Shown: positions 11,128-19,598, counted from the stretch's first letter. The stretch is DNA of 27,438 bases from an uncultured Gemmatimonadota bacterium (GCA_946480295.1 CAMLIT010000054.1:1-27438); one strand, 5' to 3'. A program made the numbers and translations. Notes: generated by a model from the letters alone, not told the origin.

Positions 11128-12702
11128 CTAACGAGCGAGCCGCGCGCTCAGCCAGTCCGCGAGTGTGCCGAGGATCACAGCGCTGATGCGCTTCGACGGC
11201 AGGCGCGCGTAGCCGGCGGGATTGCCGCTCGTGTCGGCGAGGAAGAGGTGGTCCGTGCCGGGGAAGACGTGCACCGTCACGTCGCGGTTGCCGCCGGCGC
11301 GGAACGTCGCGGCCAGCGTCTCCGCCTGGTCCGCGGTGACCTGCCGGTCGGTCGCGCCCTGGAGGATCAGCACCGGCGTCGTCACGCGACGTGCGGTGGC
11401 CAGCGGATCGTAGTCGCGGAAGAAGCGAAGCCACGCGTTCGTCGCCGCCGCGGAATCGAGGCCGCGCGCCGTCGCCGCGAGCGCGGAGTCGCGCCGCCCT
11501 GGCGCGATGCCGCTCGTGTGCTCGATCATGTAGCGCTGCTGATACGCGAGGATCTGGCGTCCGTTCTCCGCCGGTCCGGCGAGCAGCACGATCGCCTTCA
11601 GGCGCGGATCGGTGGCCGCGACCATCGGCGCGATCATGCCGCCCTCGCTGTGGCCGACGAGCCCGAGCCGGCGCGCGTCCACGTCGCCGCGCGTGCGCAG
11701 GTACGCGAGCGCCGCGCGGATGTCGTCGGCGAAATCCGCCGTGGTCGGGTTCCTCGGGCCGGCATCCGAGCCGCCGACGCCGCGGTCGTCGAGCCGCAGC
11801 ACCGCGATGCCGCGGCGCGAGAGCGTGTCGGCGATCTGGCGGAAGGGACGGTAGCCGCTCACGCCGGGGAGACTCTCGTCGCGCTCCTCCGGACCGGAGC
11901 CGGTGATCATGACGACCGCCGGCGCGCCGGCCGCCGGTCGCCCGTCGGGCATCGTCAGGGTGCCCGCGAGCCTGATCCCCGCCGGCGTGCGCACGACCAC
12001 CTCCGTCGCCGTGTACGGCGCGCCGGGCGGCGCCGAGTAGTCGATCCTCTCCGTGCTCGCCGCGCGCAGCCCAGCGACGCGGACGATGGTGATCTGCTGC
12101 GACGGGATCGTCGCGCCGAGCAGCCGGCCGTCGGGCGCCACGGCGGCGCGGATCACGACACCGCCGATCTGGAGCGTGGCGGAGTCGCCTCCGATCCACG
12201 TCACCGTGAGCGGCACCGTGGCGCCGCCCGCGGACTGGAACATCGGGATGGTCGTCGCGCCGCCGCGGCGTGCGTGCATCAGCGCCTGCTCGAGGATCAC
12301 GCTCGACGGATTGATCCACGTCATCGCGCCGGCCTGCGTGGCGATGCGGTGCGTGCCACCGGCTACGTCGACGACCATCGTGTCGCCGTCGATGCGGAGC
12401 GTCGCCCGCTGCAGAGGCGCGGTGTCCGAAGCGGTCCGGTAGACGGAGATCGTCGTCCGCGATACGCCGCCGTCGGGCGCGAGGTCGAGGGTGTACGCCT
12501 GGCGCGGGGCGCCCGGCATCCGCAGGACGAGCTCTCCCTCGACGCGGCCGGCGGCACGGGTGTACGGCTCCGTGGCGATGGTATCGCCGCGCTGGAGCAT
12601 GTAGAACGTGGCCTGCTCGGGGAGCGGCGCCGCGGCCGGCGCGGCGAGCAGGAGCGCGCACGCTAGCGAGGTGGCGCATTGCTGGCGAAGTCGGGTGCTC
12701 AT
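11128..12702 (-). CDS. secreted alpha/beta-hydrolase with N-terminal beta domain
   Basis: A 524-aa protein. Residues 1-28 are a signal peptide. Residues about 30-230 form a beta-rich N-terminal domain without a recognised name. The C-terminal half is an alpha/beta-hydrolase of the dienelactone-hydrolase / S9-like group: a P-A-V-V-M-I-T-G-S-G-P oxyanion strand (262-271), R-L-D-D-R-G-V-G-G-S-D, the nucleophile elbow G-H-S-E-G-G with Ser352, Asp452 in Q-G-A-T-D-R-Q-V, and His485 in P-G-T-D-H-L-F. All three catalytic residues are therefore visible; the natural ester or peptide substrate is unknown. AGGAG eight bases before the ATG at 12702 supports the start. That ATG overlaps the stop of the SdpI-like gene by four bases (ATGA), so the genes are translationally coupled. 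The stop TAG lies inside a CGTTAGG sequence. Confidence 0.92.
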   Translation of the reverse strand: MSTRLRQQCATSLACALLLAAPAAAPLPEQATFYMLQRGDTIATEPYTRAAGRVEGELVLRMPGAPRQAYTLDLAPDGGVSRTTISVYRTASDTAPLQRATLRIDGDTMVVDVAGGTHRIATQAGAMTWINPSSVILEQALMHARRGGATTIPMFQSAGGATVPLTVTWIGGDSATLQIGGVVIRAAVAPDGRLLGATIPSQQITIVRVAGLRAASTERIDYSAPPGAPYTATEVVVRTPAGIRLAGTLTMPDGRPAAGAPAVVMITGSGPEERDESLPGVSGYRPFRQIADTLSRRGIAVLRLDDRGVGGSDAGPRNPTTADFADDIRAALAYLRTRGDVDARRLGLVGHSEGGMIAPMVAATDPRLKAIVLLAGPAENGRQILAYQQRYMIEHTSGIAPGRRDSALAATARGLDSAAATNAWLRFFRDYDPLATARRVTTPVLILQGATDRQVTADQAETLAATFRAGGNRDVTVHVFPGTDHLFLADTSGNPAGYARLPSKRISAVILGTLADWLSARLAR

Positions 12703-13334
12703 CGCGAGGTCTCCTGTCTCCAGGCGAAGTACGAGTAGACGGCCGAGCCTAACGAGGCGGCGAGCACCACGGTGACGACCACGGCGATCCCCCCGCCGCC
12801 GGGAAGGAGCGCCGCCGCGATGCACAGCACTCCCGCGGCGACCATGAGGTAGCCGCCCACACGGTGCGTGCGCGCCCAGACGCGGTCGTTCGACAGCGTC
12901 CACGGCGTGCGGACGCCGAACCACCAGTTGGGCCGCGCGCGCGGGAGCACGTTGCCGATGACGACGAACAGCACGCCGAGCGCGATCGGGACGACGCGGC
13001 CCATGTCCACCGGCCAGCCGAGCCCCGCACCGAGGACGACGACGTGGATGACGACGACCATCGCCACCACCGCCGCGACCACCGCATCGTAGCTGCCGGC
13101 GAACTTCGCGTAGTTGGCGCGGCGCGGGTCGATGCGGGGAAGGACGCGGAGGAGCAGCCAGGTCGCGAGCGCGATCGCCGGCAGCACGAGCGCCGCGGAC
13201 GCGCGCCCGCTGTACGCGTCCACCTGGCCGTGCAGGTTCCAGTGCGATGGGACGCGCGCCGGCAGGTGCGGATAGGCCGCCGCCGCGAACGCGACGTCCG
13301 CCGCGACGAGCACGAAGGGGAGCCACTTACGCAT
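12699..13334 (-). CDS. SdpI/YhfL-like integral membrane protein (DUF1648)
   Basis: A 211-aa protein with about six membrane helices. The N-terminal DUF1648-type signature L-P-A-R-V-P-S-H-W-N-L-H-G-Q-V-D is at about 24-39. The C-terminal SdpI signature N-W-W-F-G-V-R-T-P-W-T-L-S-N-D-R-V-W-x-x-T-H-R is at about 142-163. The length is close to Bacillus subtilis SdpI (about 207 aa), which gives immunity to the killing factor SdpC and also sequesters the ArsR-type repressor SdpR at the membrane. GGAGG four bases before the ATG supports the start. The upstream ArsR gene overlaps it by 8 bases and the downstream hydrolase by 4, so the three genes are one unit. No SdpC-like toxin is visible, so an immunity role is not shown. 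One Leu codon is TTA in a CGTTAGGC context. Confidence 0.88.
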   Translation of the reverse strand: MRKWLPFVLVAADVAFAAAAYPHLPARVPSHWNLHGQVDAYSGRASAALVLPAIALATWLLLRVLPRIDPRRANYAKFAGSYDAVVAAVVAMVVVIHVVVLGAGLGWPVDMGRVVPIALGVLFVVIGNVLPRARPNWWFGVRTPWTLSNDRVWARTHRVGGYLMVAAGVLCIAAALLPGGGGIAVVVTVVLAASLGSAVYSYFAWRQETSR

Positions 13335-13614
13335 GCTTCCTCCGGGTTCCGGGGCGCGTCCACTCGAGGAGGTGCTGGATGACGTCGTCGATCACGGTCG
13401 TGTTGAGCTCGTAGACGATCTGCTGGCCGTCGCGCTCGGAGAGGATGAGCCCCGCGTCGCGCAGGACGCCGAGGTGGCGCGAGACGGTCGCCCACGCCGT
13501 GGGGAAATGGCGCGCGATCTCCCCGGAGGGCCGGGGACCGCCGCGCAGGAGCTCGATGATCTCGCGCCGCGTGGGGTCGGCGAGGGCGCGGAAGACGGTC
13601 TGCAGGCTGGGCAT
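13327..13614 (-). CDS. ArsR-family transcriptional repressor, SdpR-like
   Basis: A 95-aa winged-helix regulator. It starts M-P-S-L-Q-T-V-F-R-A-L-A-D-P-T-R-R-E-I-I-E-L-L, the typical N-terminus of the SdpR-type ArsR subgroup. The recognition helix region is S-G-E-I-A-R-H-F and A-T-V-S-R-H-L-G-V-L-R-D-A-G-L-I, and the wing is S-E-R-D-G-Q-Q-I-V-Y. No Cys-based metal site (ELCVCDL type) is present, so metal sensing is unlikely. In B. subtilis SdpR represses its own sdpRI operon and is relieved by binding to SdpI; the same arrangement here, with an 8-bp gene overlap, suggests similar autoregulation. It is divergent from the prolyl oligopeptidase gene at 13777. Confidence 0.92.
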   Translation of the reverse strand: MPSLQTVFRALADPTRREIIELLRGGPRPSGEIARHFPTAWATVSRHLGVLRDAGLILSERDGQQIVYELNTTVIDDVIQHLLEWTRPGTRRKHA

Positions 13615-13624
13615 GGGAGTGATC

Positions 13625-13642
13625 CTTAGCCAGGTACGTAAG
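13625..13642. promoter_or_regulatory. candidate operator upstream of the ArsR gene
   Basis: CTTA (13625-13628) and TAAG (13639-13642) form an inverted repeat with a 10-bp spacer that includes GGTACG. It begins 11 bases upstream of the ArsR start and is AT-richer than its surroundings. ArsR proteins commonly bind imperfect palindromes at such positions, so autorepression is plausible. Confidence 0.3.
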
Positions 13643-13776
13643 CATCAGGGCGATGGTTTCGCGGCAGCGGCGCGCTCCACACATGGGAGCCCTGCCCCTC
13701 GCGACCCGGCCCGCGTCCCGCCACATTCCGGGCAGCCGCGCTCCGCGCGTGCCCCGCCGATACCCGGAGTCTCCCG

Positions 13777-15960
13777 ATGACCGTCCGCGCCGATTCCCTC
13801 GTCGTCGTCCCGCTCCTCGCCGCTCTCCTGGCGGCCGCTCCCGCTCCCGCCGCCGCGCAGCAGCAGACCGGCGGCGCCGCCGCCGCCGACCCGTACCTCT
13901 GGCTCGAGGCGCAGCACGGCGAGCGCGCGATGGCCTGGGTGCGCGCCGAGAACGCGAAGACCACCGCCGTGCTGGAGAAGGACCCGCGCTTCGCGACACT
14001 GTATCACGACGCGCTCGCCGTCGCGCAGTCGCGGGACCGGATCCCCTACGCGCGCTTCATCGGCGGCCAGCTCTACAACTTCTGGCAGGACAGCGCGCAC
14101 GTGCGCGGCATCTGGCGGCGTACGTCGCTCGCCAGCTATCGCTCGGCGTCGCCGCGCTGGACGACGGTGCTCGATCTCGACTCGCTGGCGCGCGCGGAGA
14201 AGGCGAACTGGGTGTGGGCGGGCGCCGACTGCGTCGCCCCCGCCGAGCGCCGGTGCCTGATCGCCCTCTCCGACGGCGGCGAGGACGCGGTGACCGTGCG
14301 CGAGTTCGACCTCCAGACGCGCGCGTTCGTGAAGGACGGCTTCGCCCTGCCGCACGGGAAGCAGCGCTTCGCCTGGATGGGCGAGGACACCCTGCTCGTC
14401 TCGCGCGAGTGGAGCCCGGGGGAGCTGACGAAGTCGGGGTATCCGTACATCGTGAAGCGCCTCGTGCGCGGACAGCCGCTGTCGAGCGCCGTCGAGATCT
14501 TCCGCGGCGCGCCGAGCGACGAGGTGGGCGCCGGCCCGGAGACGCTCGACGACGGCACGGGGCATCGCATCACCCTGATCCATCGCGGCGTCACCTTCTT
14601 CGAGTCGGAGAAGTACGTCGTGCTCGGCGACAGCGTGGCGAAGCTCTCGCTGCCGGCCAAGTCCGGAGCGGCGGCGATGGTCGATGGGCAGGTCGTCGTG
14701 CAGCTCTCCGAGCCGTGGGATGCCGGCACGACGCACATCGGCGCCGGCGCGCTGGCGTCGTTCGACGCCGCGGCCGCGATGCGCGACCCGGCGCACCTGT
14801 CGCCGGTGGCGATCTACGAGCCGGGGCCGCGCGAGTCCGTGGACGGCGCGGCGGCGACGCGCGACGCGCTCCTCGCCACCGTCAACCAGAACGTGCGCGG
14901 CCGCATCTTCCTCTTCGCGCACGCGGCCGACGGAAGCTGGACGCGCCGCCGTCTCGCGTTCCCGGACAACCTCGCCATGGGCGTGTCGGCCGCGAACAGC
15001 CGCGGCAACGAGGCGTTCGTCAACGTCACCGGCTTCCTGACGCCGAGCAGCGTGTGGCTGGCCGACGCGCGCACGGCCGCGGTGCACCGCGTCAAGTCGC
15101 TGCACCCGCAGTTCGACGCGTCGCGCGACACCGTGCAGCAGCTCGAGGCGATGTCGACGGACGGCACGCGGATCCCGTACTTCGTCGTCGGGCCGAAGCA
15201 CGTGAAGCTCGACGGCTCCAACCCGACCATCCTCAACGCCTACGGCGGCTTCGAGATCTCGATGACGCCGTCGTACAGCGCGATGACCGGGAAGCTGTGG
15301 CTGGAGCGGGGCGGGGTGTTCGTCCTCGCCAACATCCGCGGCGGCGGGGAGTTCGGCCCGGCGTGGCACGAGGCGGGCCTCAAGACGCATCGCCAGGTGA
15401 TCTACGACGACTTCGCCGCCGTGGCCCGGGACCTCGTCGCGCGGCGCATCACGAGTCCGCGCCGGCTGGGGATCATGGGCGGCTCCAACGGCGGGCTGCT
15501 CATGGGCGTGGAGATGACCCAGCACCCCGACCTCTGGCGCGCGGTCGACATCCAGGTGCCGCTCCTCGACATGCTCCGCTACGAGCAGATCGACGCGGGC
15601 GCGTCGTGGGTCGGCGAGTACGGCAGCGTCTCCAACCCGGACGAGCGCGCGTTCTGGGAGCGCACGTCGCCCTACCAGAACCTGAAGGCGGGCGTCACCT
15701 ATCCCGAGCCGCTCATCTGGACGACGACCAAGGACGACCGCGTCGGGCCGCAGCACGCGCGCAAGTTCGCCGCGAAGATGGCGGCGCTCGGCGATCCGTA
15801 CCTCTTCTACGAGGTCATCGAGGGCGGACATGGCGCGGGCGCGAACCTGAAGGAGCGCGCGCACACCTCGGCGATGGAGTTCACCTACTTCACGAGAAAG
15901 CTCATGGACGGCGCCGCATCGGCGGCGTCCGTCGGCGCGACTCGTTCCCTACCGCGATGA
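13777..15960 (+). CDS. secreted prolyl oligopeptidase family protein (S9A)
   Basis: A 727-aa serine peptidase. A signal peptide occupies residues about 1-28 (L-L-A-A-L-L-A-A core, A-A-A-Q cleavage region). D-P-Y-L-W-L-E (about 36-42) is the usual beginning of the S9A fold. A beta-propeller region follows to about 450. The catalytic alpha/beta-hydrolase domain has N-A-Y-G-G-F, R-G-G-G-E-F-G-P-x-W-H-E-A-G, G-G-S-N-G-G with nucleophile Ser570, Asp653 in K-D-D-R-V, and His685 in E-G-G-H-G-A-G. Members cleave proline- or similar-containing short peptides; export to the periplasm or outside is predicted. GGAG seven bases before the ATG supports the start. Its stop overlaps the ATG of the GH30 gene (ATGA), so the two are translationally coupled. 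Confidence 0.95.
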   Translation: MTVRADSLVVVPLLAALLAAAPAPAAAQQQTGGAAAADPYLWLEAQHGERAMAWVRAENAKTTAVLEKDPRFATLYHDALAVAQSRDRIPYARFIGGQLYNFWQDSAHVRGIWRRTSLASYRSASPRWTTVLDLDSLARAEKANWVWAGADCVAPAERRCLIALSDGGEDAVTVREFDLQTRAFVKDGFALPHGKQRFAWMGEDTLLVSREWSPGELTKSGYPYIVKRLVRGQPLSSAVEIFRGAPSDEVGAGPETLDDGTGHRITLIHRGVTFFESEKYVVLGDSVAKLSLPAKSGAAAMVDGQVVVQLSEPWDAGTTHIGAGALASFDAAAAMRDPAHLSPVAIYEPGPRESVDGAAATRDALLATVNQNVRGRIFLFAHAADGSWTRRRLAFPDNLAMGVSAANSRGNEAFVNVTGFLTPSSVWLADARTAAVHRVKSLHPQFDASRDTVQQLEAMSTDGTRIPYFVVGPKHVKLDGSNPTILNAYGGFEISMTPSYSAMTGKLWLERGGVFVLANIRGGGEFGPAWHEAGLKTHRQVIYDDFAAVARDLVARRITSPRRLGIMGGSNGGLLMGVEMTQHPDLWRAVDIQVPLLDMLRYEQIDAGASWVGEYGSVSNPDERAFWERTSPYQNLKAGVTYPEPLIWTTTKDDRVGPQHARKFAAKMAALGDPYLFYEVIEGGHGAGANLKERAHTSAMEFTYFTRKLMDGAASAASVGATRSLPR

Positions 15961-17444
15961 TCGACGACTTCAGCCAGAAGACGGGCGCGCCGCACACGAC
16001 GCCCGCGGCGGCGGACCCGATGTCGCGCCGCGCCTTCGTGGAGACCGGCGCGACGGGGCTCGCGGCCGTCGCCGCGCTCCATGCCGTGCCCTCCGGCGTC
16101 GCAGCGCTGGCGCACGAGGCGCCCGCCGCTCCCATCCGCGTCTGGCAGACCACCGGGAGCGAGCGGCACGCCGCCCGCCCCGCCATCGTCTGGCAGCCTC
16201 GCGGCGCCGCCGCGCCCGGCGACGTGGAGATCCTGCCGCAGCACCGAAAGCAGGCCGTGCTCGGCTTCGGCGGCGCGTTCACCGATGCGGCAACCTACAT
16301 GTTCTCGCGTTTGGCGCCCGATGCGCGCGCCGCGCTCTTCCACGAGCTGTTCCACCCGTCGGAGATGGGCTTCTCCGTCGGCCGCTGCTGCGTCGGGTCG
16401 AGCGACTACTCCACCGTCGCCTACAGCTACGACGAGAGCGCGAAACCCGATCCCACGCTGAGCGCGTTCTCCATCGCGCACGACCGGCAATGGATCCTGC
16501 CCATGCTGCGCGAGGCGCGCGGCGTCGACCCGGACATCTTCCTCCTCGCGTCGCCGTGGAGCCCGCCGGCGTGGATGAAGGACAACGACTCCATGCTCGG
16601 CGGCACCATCCGGCGCCGCTACCTCGGCGTCTACGCGAACTACCTGACGCGCTTCGTCGAGGCCTACGTCGCCGAGGGCGTCCGCGTGGACGCCGTGACC
16701 TCCCAGAACGAGGTCGACACCGACCAGGACGGCCGGATGCCCCAGTGCACCTGGCCGCAGGAGGTGGAGGTCGAGTTCGTGGGGAAGCACCTCGGCCCCG
16801 CCTTCGTGAAGGCCGGGCTCCGCACGAAGATCTGGCTCATCGACCACAACTACAACCTCTGGGGGCGCGCGCTCGCGGAGCTCGAGGATCCCGACGTGCG
16901 CCGCTTCGCCGACGGCATCGCCTGGCACGGCTACGTCGGCACGCCGGACAAGATGACCATCGTCCACGACGCGTACCCCGACAAGCACGCCTACTGGACC
17001 GAGGGCGGTCCCGATGTCACCGACCCGAAGTACCAGACCGACTGGACGACGTGGGCGTCGACCTTCACCGGCATCCTGCGGAACTGGGCGCGCTGCATCA
17101 TCGCGTGGAACCTCGCGCTCGACGAGCACGGGAAGCCGAACATCGGTCCCTTCTCGTGCGGCGGCGTCGTCACCATCGACAGCCGAACGAAGGCCATCAC
17201 GCGCAGCGGGCAGTACTGGGCGTTCGCGCACTTCTCGCGGCACGTGCGCCGCGGCGCGCGCGTCATCGAGTCCACGGGAAGGCCGCCCGGCGTGACCCAC
17301 GTCGCGTTCGAGAACCCCGACGGAAGTCGCGTCGTCGTGCTGGCGAACGCGGGCCCCTCCGCGGCGCGGCAGCGCGTCGTGCTCGGCGGCAGCGCGGCGG
17401 AGCTCACGCTCCCATCGGATTCGGTGACCACCCTGCACTTCTGA
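15957..17444 (+). CDS. Tat-exported GH30-family glycoside hydrolase (glucosylceramidase-like)
   Basis: A 495-aa protein. A twin-arginine signal, S-R-R-A-F-V-E-T-G-A-T-G, begins at residue 23 and is followed by an Ala-rich hydrophobic core, so it is likely exported folded. The start at 15957 overlaps the upstream stop (ATGA); ATG 16020 is an alternative that places the twin arginines at the very N-terminus. Family GH30 features: V-L-G-F-G-G-A-F-T-D-A, S-P-W-S-P-P-A-W-M-K, catalytic acid/base Glu252 in V-T-S-Q-N-E-V, and nucleophile Glu349 in Y-W-T-E-G-G. A beta domain at the C-terminus ends in S-V-T-T-L-H-F. GH30 enzymes act on beta-glucosylceramide, beta-1,6-glucans or xylan; the glucosylceramidase-like subgroup fits best but the substrate is not established. 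Confidence 0.95.
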   Translation: MIDDFSQKTGAPHTTPAAADPMSRRAFVETGATGLAAVAALHAVPSGVAALAHEAPAAPIRVWQTTGSERHAARPAIVWQPRGAAAPGDVEILPQHRKQAVLGFGGAFTDAATYMFSRLAPDARAALFHELFHPSEMGFSVGRCCVGSSDYSTVAYSYDESAKPDPTLSAFSIAHDRQWILPMLREARGVDPDIFLLASPWSPPAWMKDNDSMLGGTIRRRYLGVYANYLTRFVEAYVAEGVRVDAVTSQNEVDTDQDGRMPQCTWPQEVEVEFVGKHLGPAFVKAGLRTKIWLIDHNYNLWGRALAELEDPDVRRFADGIAWHGYVGTPDKMTIVHDAYPDKHAYWTEGGPDVTDPKYQTDWTTWASTFTGILRNWARCIIAWNLALDEHGKPNIGPFSCGGVVTIDSRTKAITRSGQYWAFAHFSRHVRRGARVIESTGRPPGVTHVAFENPDGSRVVVLANAGPSAARQRVVLGGSAAELTLPSDSVTTLHF

Positions 17445-17451
17445 TTAGATT
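17424..17451 (+). promoter_or_regulatory. candidate promoter for the acyltransferase gene
   Basis: GTGACC (17424-17429, 4/6 match to the -35 consensus) and TAGATT (17446-17451, 4/6 to the -10) are spaced by 16 bp at the end of the GH30 gene. Transcription would begin near 17458, leaving about 45 bases before the ATG at 17503. Confidence 0.4.
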
Positions 17452-17502
17452 GAGAGGCGAGTGGCGCGGCCACATCGCCGCGCCCCGCCCGCCTCTCGTC
17501 GC

Positions 17503-18765
17503 ATGTCCGCCGCTCCGACAATCGAACCACCCGCGCCGCCGGCGCCATCGACGCGCCGGCACATCCCCGTCCTCGACGGGCTGCGCGGCCTGGCCGTCGT
17601 CCTCGTCCTCCTCTTCCACCTCAGCCGGCTCGGCGGCTCCGTGTGGGCCGACCGCGTGGCCGCCGGCGTGTTCGGTTCCGGCTGGGTGGGCGTCGACCTG
17701 TTCTTCGTCCTCTCCGGATTCCTGATCACCGGGATCCTCGTCGACACGGCGAGGAAGCGACACTACTTCCGGAACTTCTACGCGCGGCGCGCCCTGCGGA
17801 TCTTCCCGCTGTACTACGCGCTTCTCGTCGCCGCCTTCGTCGTCTATCCCGCGCTGGCGCCTTCGATCCGGGCCGATCGCGACTGGCGGCTCTTCCTCGA
17901 TGGCCAGCGCTGGTTCTGGGCGTACCTCGGCAACCTCCGCCTGGCGGCCGTCGGCGGCGCCCAGATGAACTTCGGGCACCTCTGGTCCGTGGCGATCGAG
18001 GAGCAGTTCTACCTCGTCTGGCCGCTGCTCGTGTGGTGCCTCTCGCGCCGGAAGCTGCTCGCGCTCTCGTCAGGCATCGCCGTCGGGACGGCGCTCCTGC
18101 GCCTGTGGCTCCTCGCGCACGCGGGCGCGCCCGTCGCCATCGGCGGCGTCCACGTGCCGACGACCCCGTATGCCGTCTACATCCTGACGGCGACGCGTCT
18201 CGACGGCCTCGCCCTCGGCGCCGCCGTCGCCCTGTGGGCGCGCGGCCCACGCGGCTGGGCGCCGCTCGCGCGTCTCGCCATCCCCGTCGGCGTCGGCAGC
18301 GCCCTCGTCGTCGCCGCCGTCGCGTGGGCCGATGATGGATTCGCGCCGCAGGCGCACTGGACCCAGCGCCTCGGCTTCTCCGCCATCGCGCTCCTCGCGG
18401 CCGCGCTCCTCGTGCGCGCCATCACCGCACCGGCGAGCCGCACCGCGCGCCTCCTCGGCCATGCCGCGCTGCGGCACGTGGGGCGCTACAGCTACGGGCT
18501 GTACCTGCTCCACTATCCGATGCTGTGGTGGCTCGAGAATTTCGGCCTGCGCGTCGGGCGCGTGGCGACGCTGGCGGGCTCGCAGCTTCCCGGGCAGGTC
18601 GTCTTCTTCGCCGTAGCGGGCGGGGCGAGCTACGCGGCGGCGCGGGTGACCTGGTTCTGTCTCGAGCGGCCGTGTCTCGCGCTGAAGCGGTTCTTCGAGA
18701 GCGACGAGCGCGGGGGGAGGGGGGCGGTGTTGGGCGAGGTTGTGGCGACGCGGCTCGTGGCGTGA
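17503..18765 (+). CDS. acyltransferase-3 (OafA/YrhL-type) membrane protein
   Basis: A 420-aa integral membrane protein with about ten helices. It starts R-R-H-I-P-V-L-D-G-L-R-G-L-A-V-V-L-V-L-L-F-H, the classical acyltransferase-3 beginning with the catalytic histidine, followed by G-S-G-W-V-G-V-D-L-F-F-V-L-S-G-F-L-I-T-G. F-Y-A-R-R-A-L-R-I-F-P-L-Y-Y and G-H-L-W-S-V-A-I-E-E-Q-F-Y-L-V-W-P are also diagnostic. Such proteins transfer acetyl or other acyl groups to sugars of surface polysaccharides or lipids on the outer face of the inner membrane. The ATG at 17503 is chosen; GTG 17461 in the same frame is possible but lies almost at the predicted transcript start. No polysaccharide genes adjoin it, so the acceptor is unknown. 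Confidence 0.93.
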   Translation: MSAAPTIEPPAPPAPSTRRHIPVLDGLRGLAVVLVLLFHLSRLGGSVWADRVAAGVFGSGWVGVDLFFVLSGFLITGILVDTARKRHYFRNFYARRALRIFPLYYALLVAAFVVYPALAPSIRADRDWRLFLDGQRWFWAYLGNLRLAAVGGAQMNFGHLWSVAIEEQFYLVWPLLVWCLSRRKLLALSSGIAVGTALLRLWLLAHAGAPVAIGGVHVPTTPYAVYILTATRLDGLALGAAVALWARGPRGWAPLARLAIPVGVGSALVVAAVAWADDGFAPQAHWTQRLGFSAIALLAAALLVRAITAPASRTARLLGHAALRHVGRYSYGLYLLHYPMLWWLENFGLRVGRVATLAGSQLPGQVVFFAVAGGASYAAARVTWFCLERPCLALKRFFESDERGGRGAVLGEVVATRLVA

Positions 18766-18802
18766 GGAGCGGAGGCGGATCACTGCTCGATGGGCCAGGA
18801 AT

Positions 18803-19009
18803 CTACGAGGCTCGAAAGGAGAAGCTGCCGAGGTCCGGCCCCGCTTCACCGTGCTCGAGTCGGTCGGCCACGACGCGCAGCGCCAGGGCTTCGGCCCGCG
18901 CCATCGCCTTATCGCGCGTGGCGCCGTAGGCGAGGACGCCAGACAGCTCTCGGACCTCGGCAATCCAGCGGCCATCCGCTTCGGCCTCGATCTCGACGGT
19001 GAGGAACAT
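18803..19009 (-). CDS. HicB-family antitoxin-like protein, no HicA partner seen
   Basis: A 68-aa protein with the HicB RNase-H-like fold signature: F-L-T-V-E-I-E-A-E-A-D-G-R-W-I-A-E-V, then G-V-L-A-Y-G-A-T-R-D-K-A-M-A-R-A-E-A-L-A-L-R-V-V-A-D-R-L. The ATG at 19009 is chosen from the homology pattern; an in-frame extension to 19099 is Cys-rich and unlike the family. The usual toxin, HicA (about 60-80 aa with a G-S-H motif), is not found on either side: 37 bases separate this stop from the acyltransferase gene and 102 bases separate its start from exbD. There is no C-terminal DNA-binding domain, so it is a minimal HicB. It could be a remnant or a stand-alone member of the family. Confidence 0.8.
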   Translation of the reverse strand: MFLTVEIEAEADGRWIAEVRELSGVLAYGATRDKAMARAEALALRVVADRLEHGEAGPDLGSFSFRAS

Positions 19010-19111
19010 GCCGCCACAGTACGCCGGAAATTGGCAGAGGCGCCAGCCACAATGCTGACAGCCGAGGCGTGCCGGCATCCGCTGCGAGCGGTCGGCCACC
19101 CTTGCAGCCGA

Positions 19112-19543
19112 TTACCGGCCGGCGTCTCTGCGGCCCGGTGCCTGCTGGGTGATCAGGCCCACCACGCGCGCCCCGCTGCGTGCCGCCACATCCATCGTCT
19201 CCTGGACGCGCGCGTAATCGAGCGACCGATCCGCGCGGAGGTACAGTGCCCGATCTTCCGTCCGTGCGAACAACGCGTGGAGCCGCGGCCCGAGGGCCGT
19301 GCGTTCGATGGGCAGCTTGTTCAGATAGAGTTGGCCACGCGCGTCCAGCCCGAGCGTGAAGTCGCTCGGATCGACGGGATGAGCCGTGAGGTTCACGCCC
19401 GTCGGTGGCACGGCCGGGATGCCCGTGATCAGAAAGGGCGCGGCGACCATGACCACGATCAGGAGCACGAGCATGACATCGATCATGGGTGTCACGTTTG
19501 GCTGGCTCTGGACAGCGGAGCGCGACGGATGCGACGCGGTCAT
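19112..19543 (-). CDS. ExbD/TolR-family biopolymer transport protein
   Basis: A 143-aa protein. The start at 19543 has GGGAGG five bases upstream. A single N-terminal membrane helix holds the proton-pathway aspartate: N-V-T-P-M-I-D-V-M-L-V-L-L-I-V-V-M with Asp22. A periplasmic domain follows (L-Y-L-N-K-L-P-I, L-Y-L-R-A-D-R-S-L-D-Y-A-R-V-Q-E-T-M-D-V-A). ExbD works with ExbB and TonB to power outer-membrane uptake, and TolR with TolQ for envelope integrity. Neither exbB/tolQ nor tonB is in the window, so this is an extra, orphan copy that must use a motor partner encoded elsewhere. The downstream gene on the same strand is the HicB-like one. Confidence 0.93.
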   Translation of the reverse strand: MTASHPSRSAVQSQPNVTPMIDVMLVLLIVVMVAAPFLITGIPAVPPTGVNLTAHPVDPSDFTLGLDARGQLYLNKLPIERTALGPRLHALFARTEDRALYLRADRSLDYARVQETMDVAARSGARVVGLITQQAPGRRDAGR

Positions 19544-19598
19544 GCGATCCTCCCGGTCGGGTGTTGCCGACAAGATGCGCCCGTGAGGTGAGCGACCG

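Noticed and set aside
19010..19099. In-frame Cys-rich N-terminal extension of the HicB-like protein
   Set aside because: The extension is unlike the family, which normally begins at the M-F-L-T-V position; no RBS supports the longer start.
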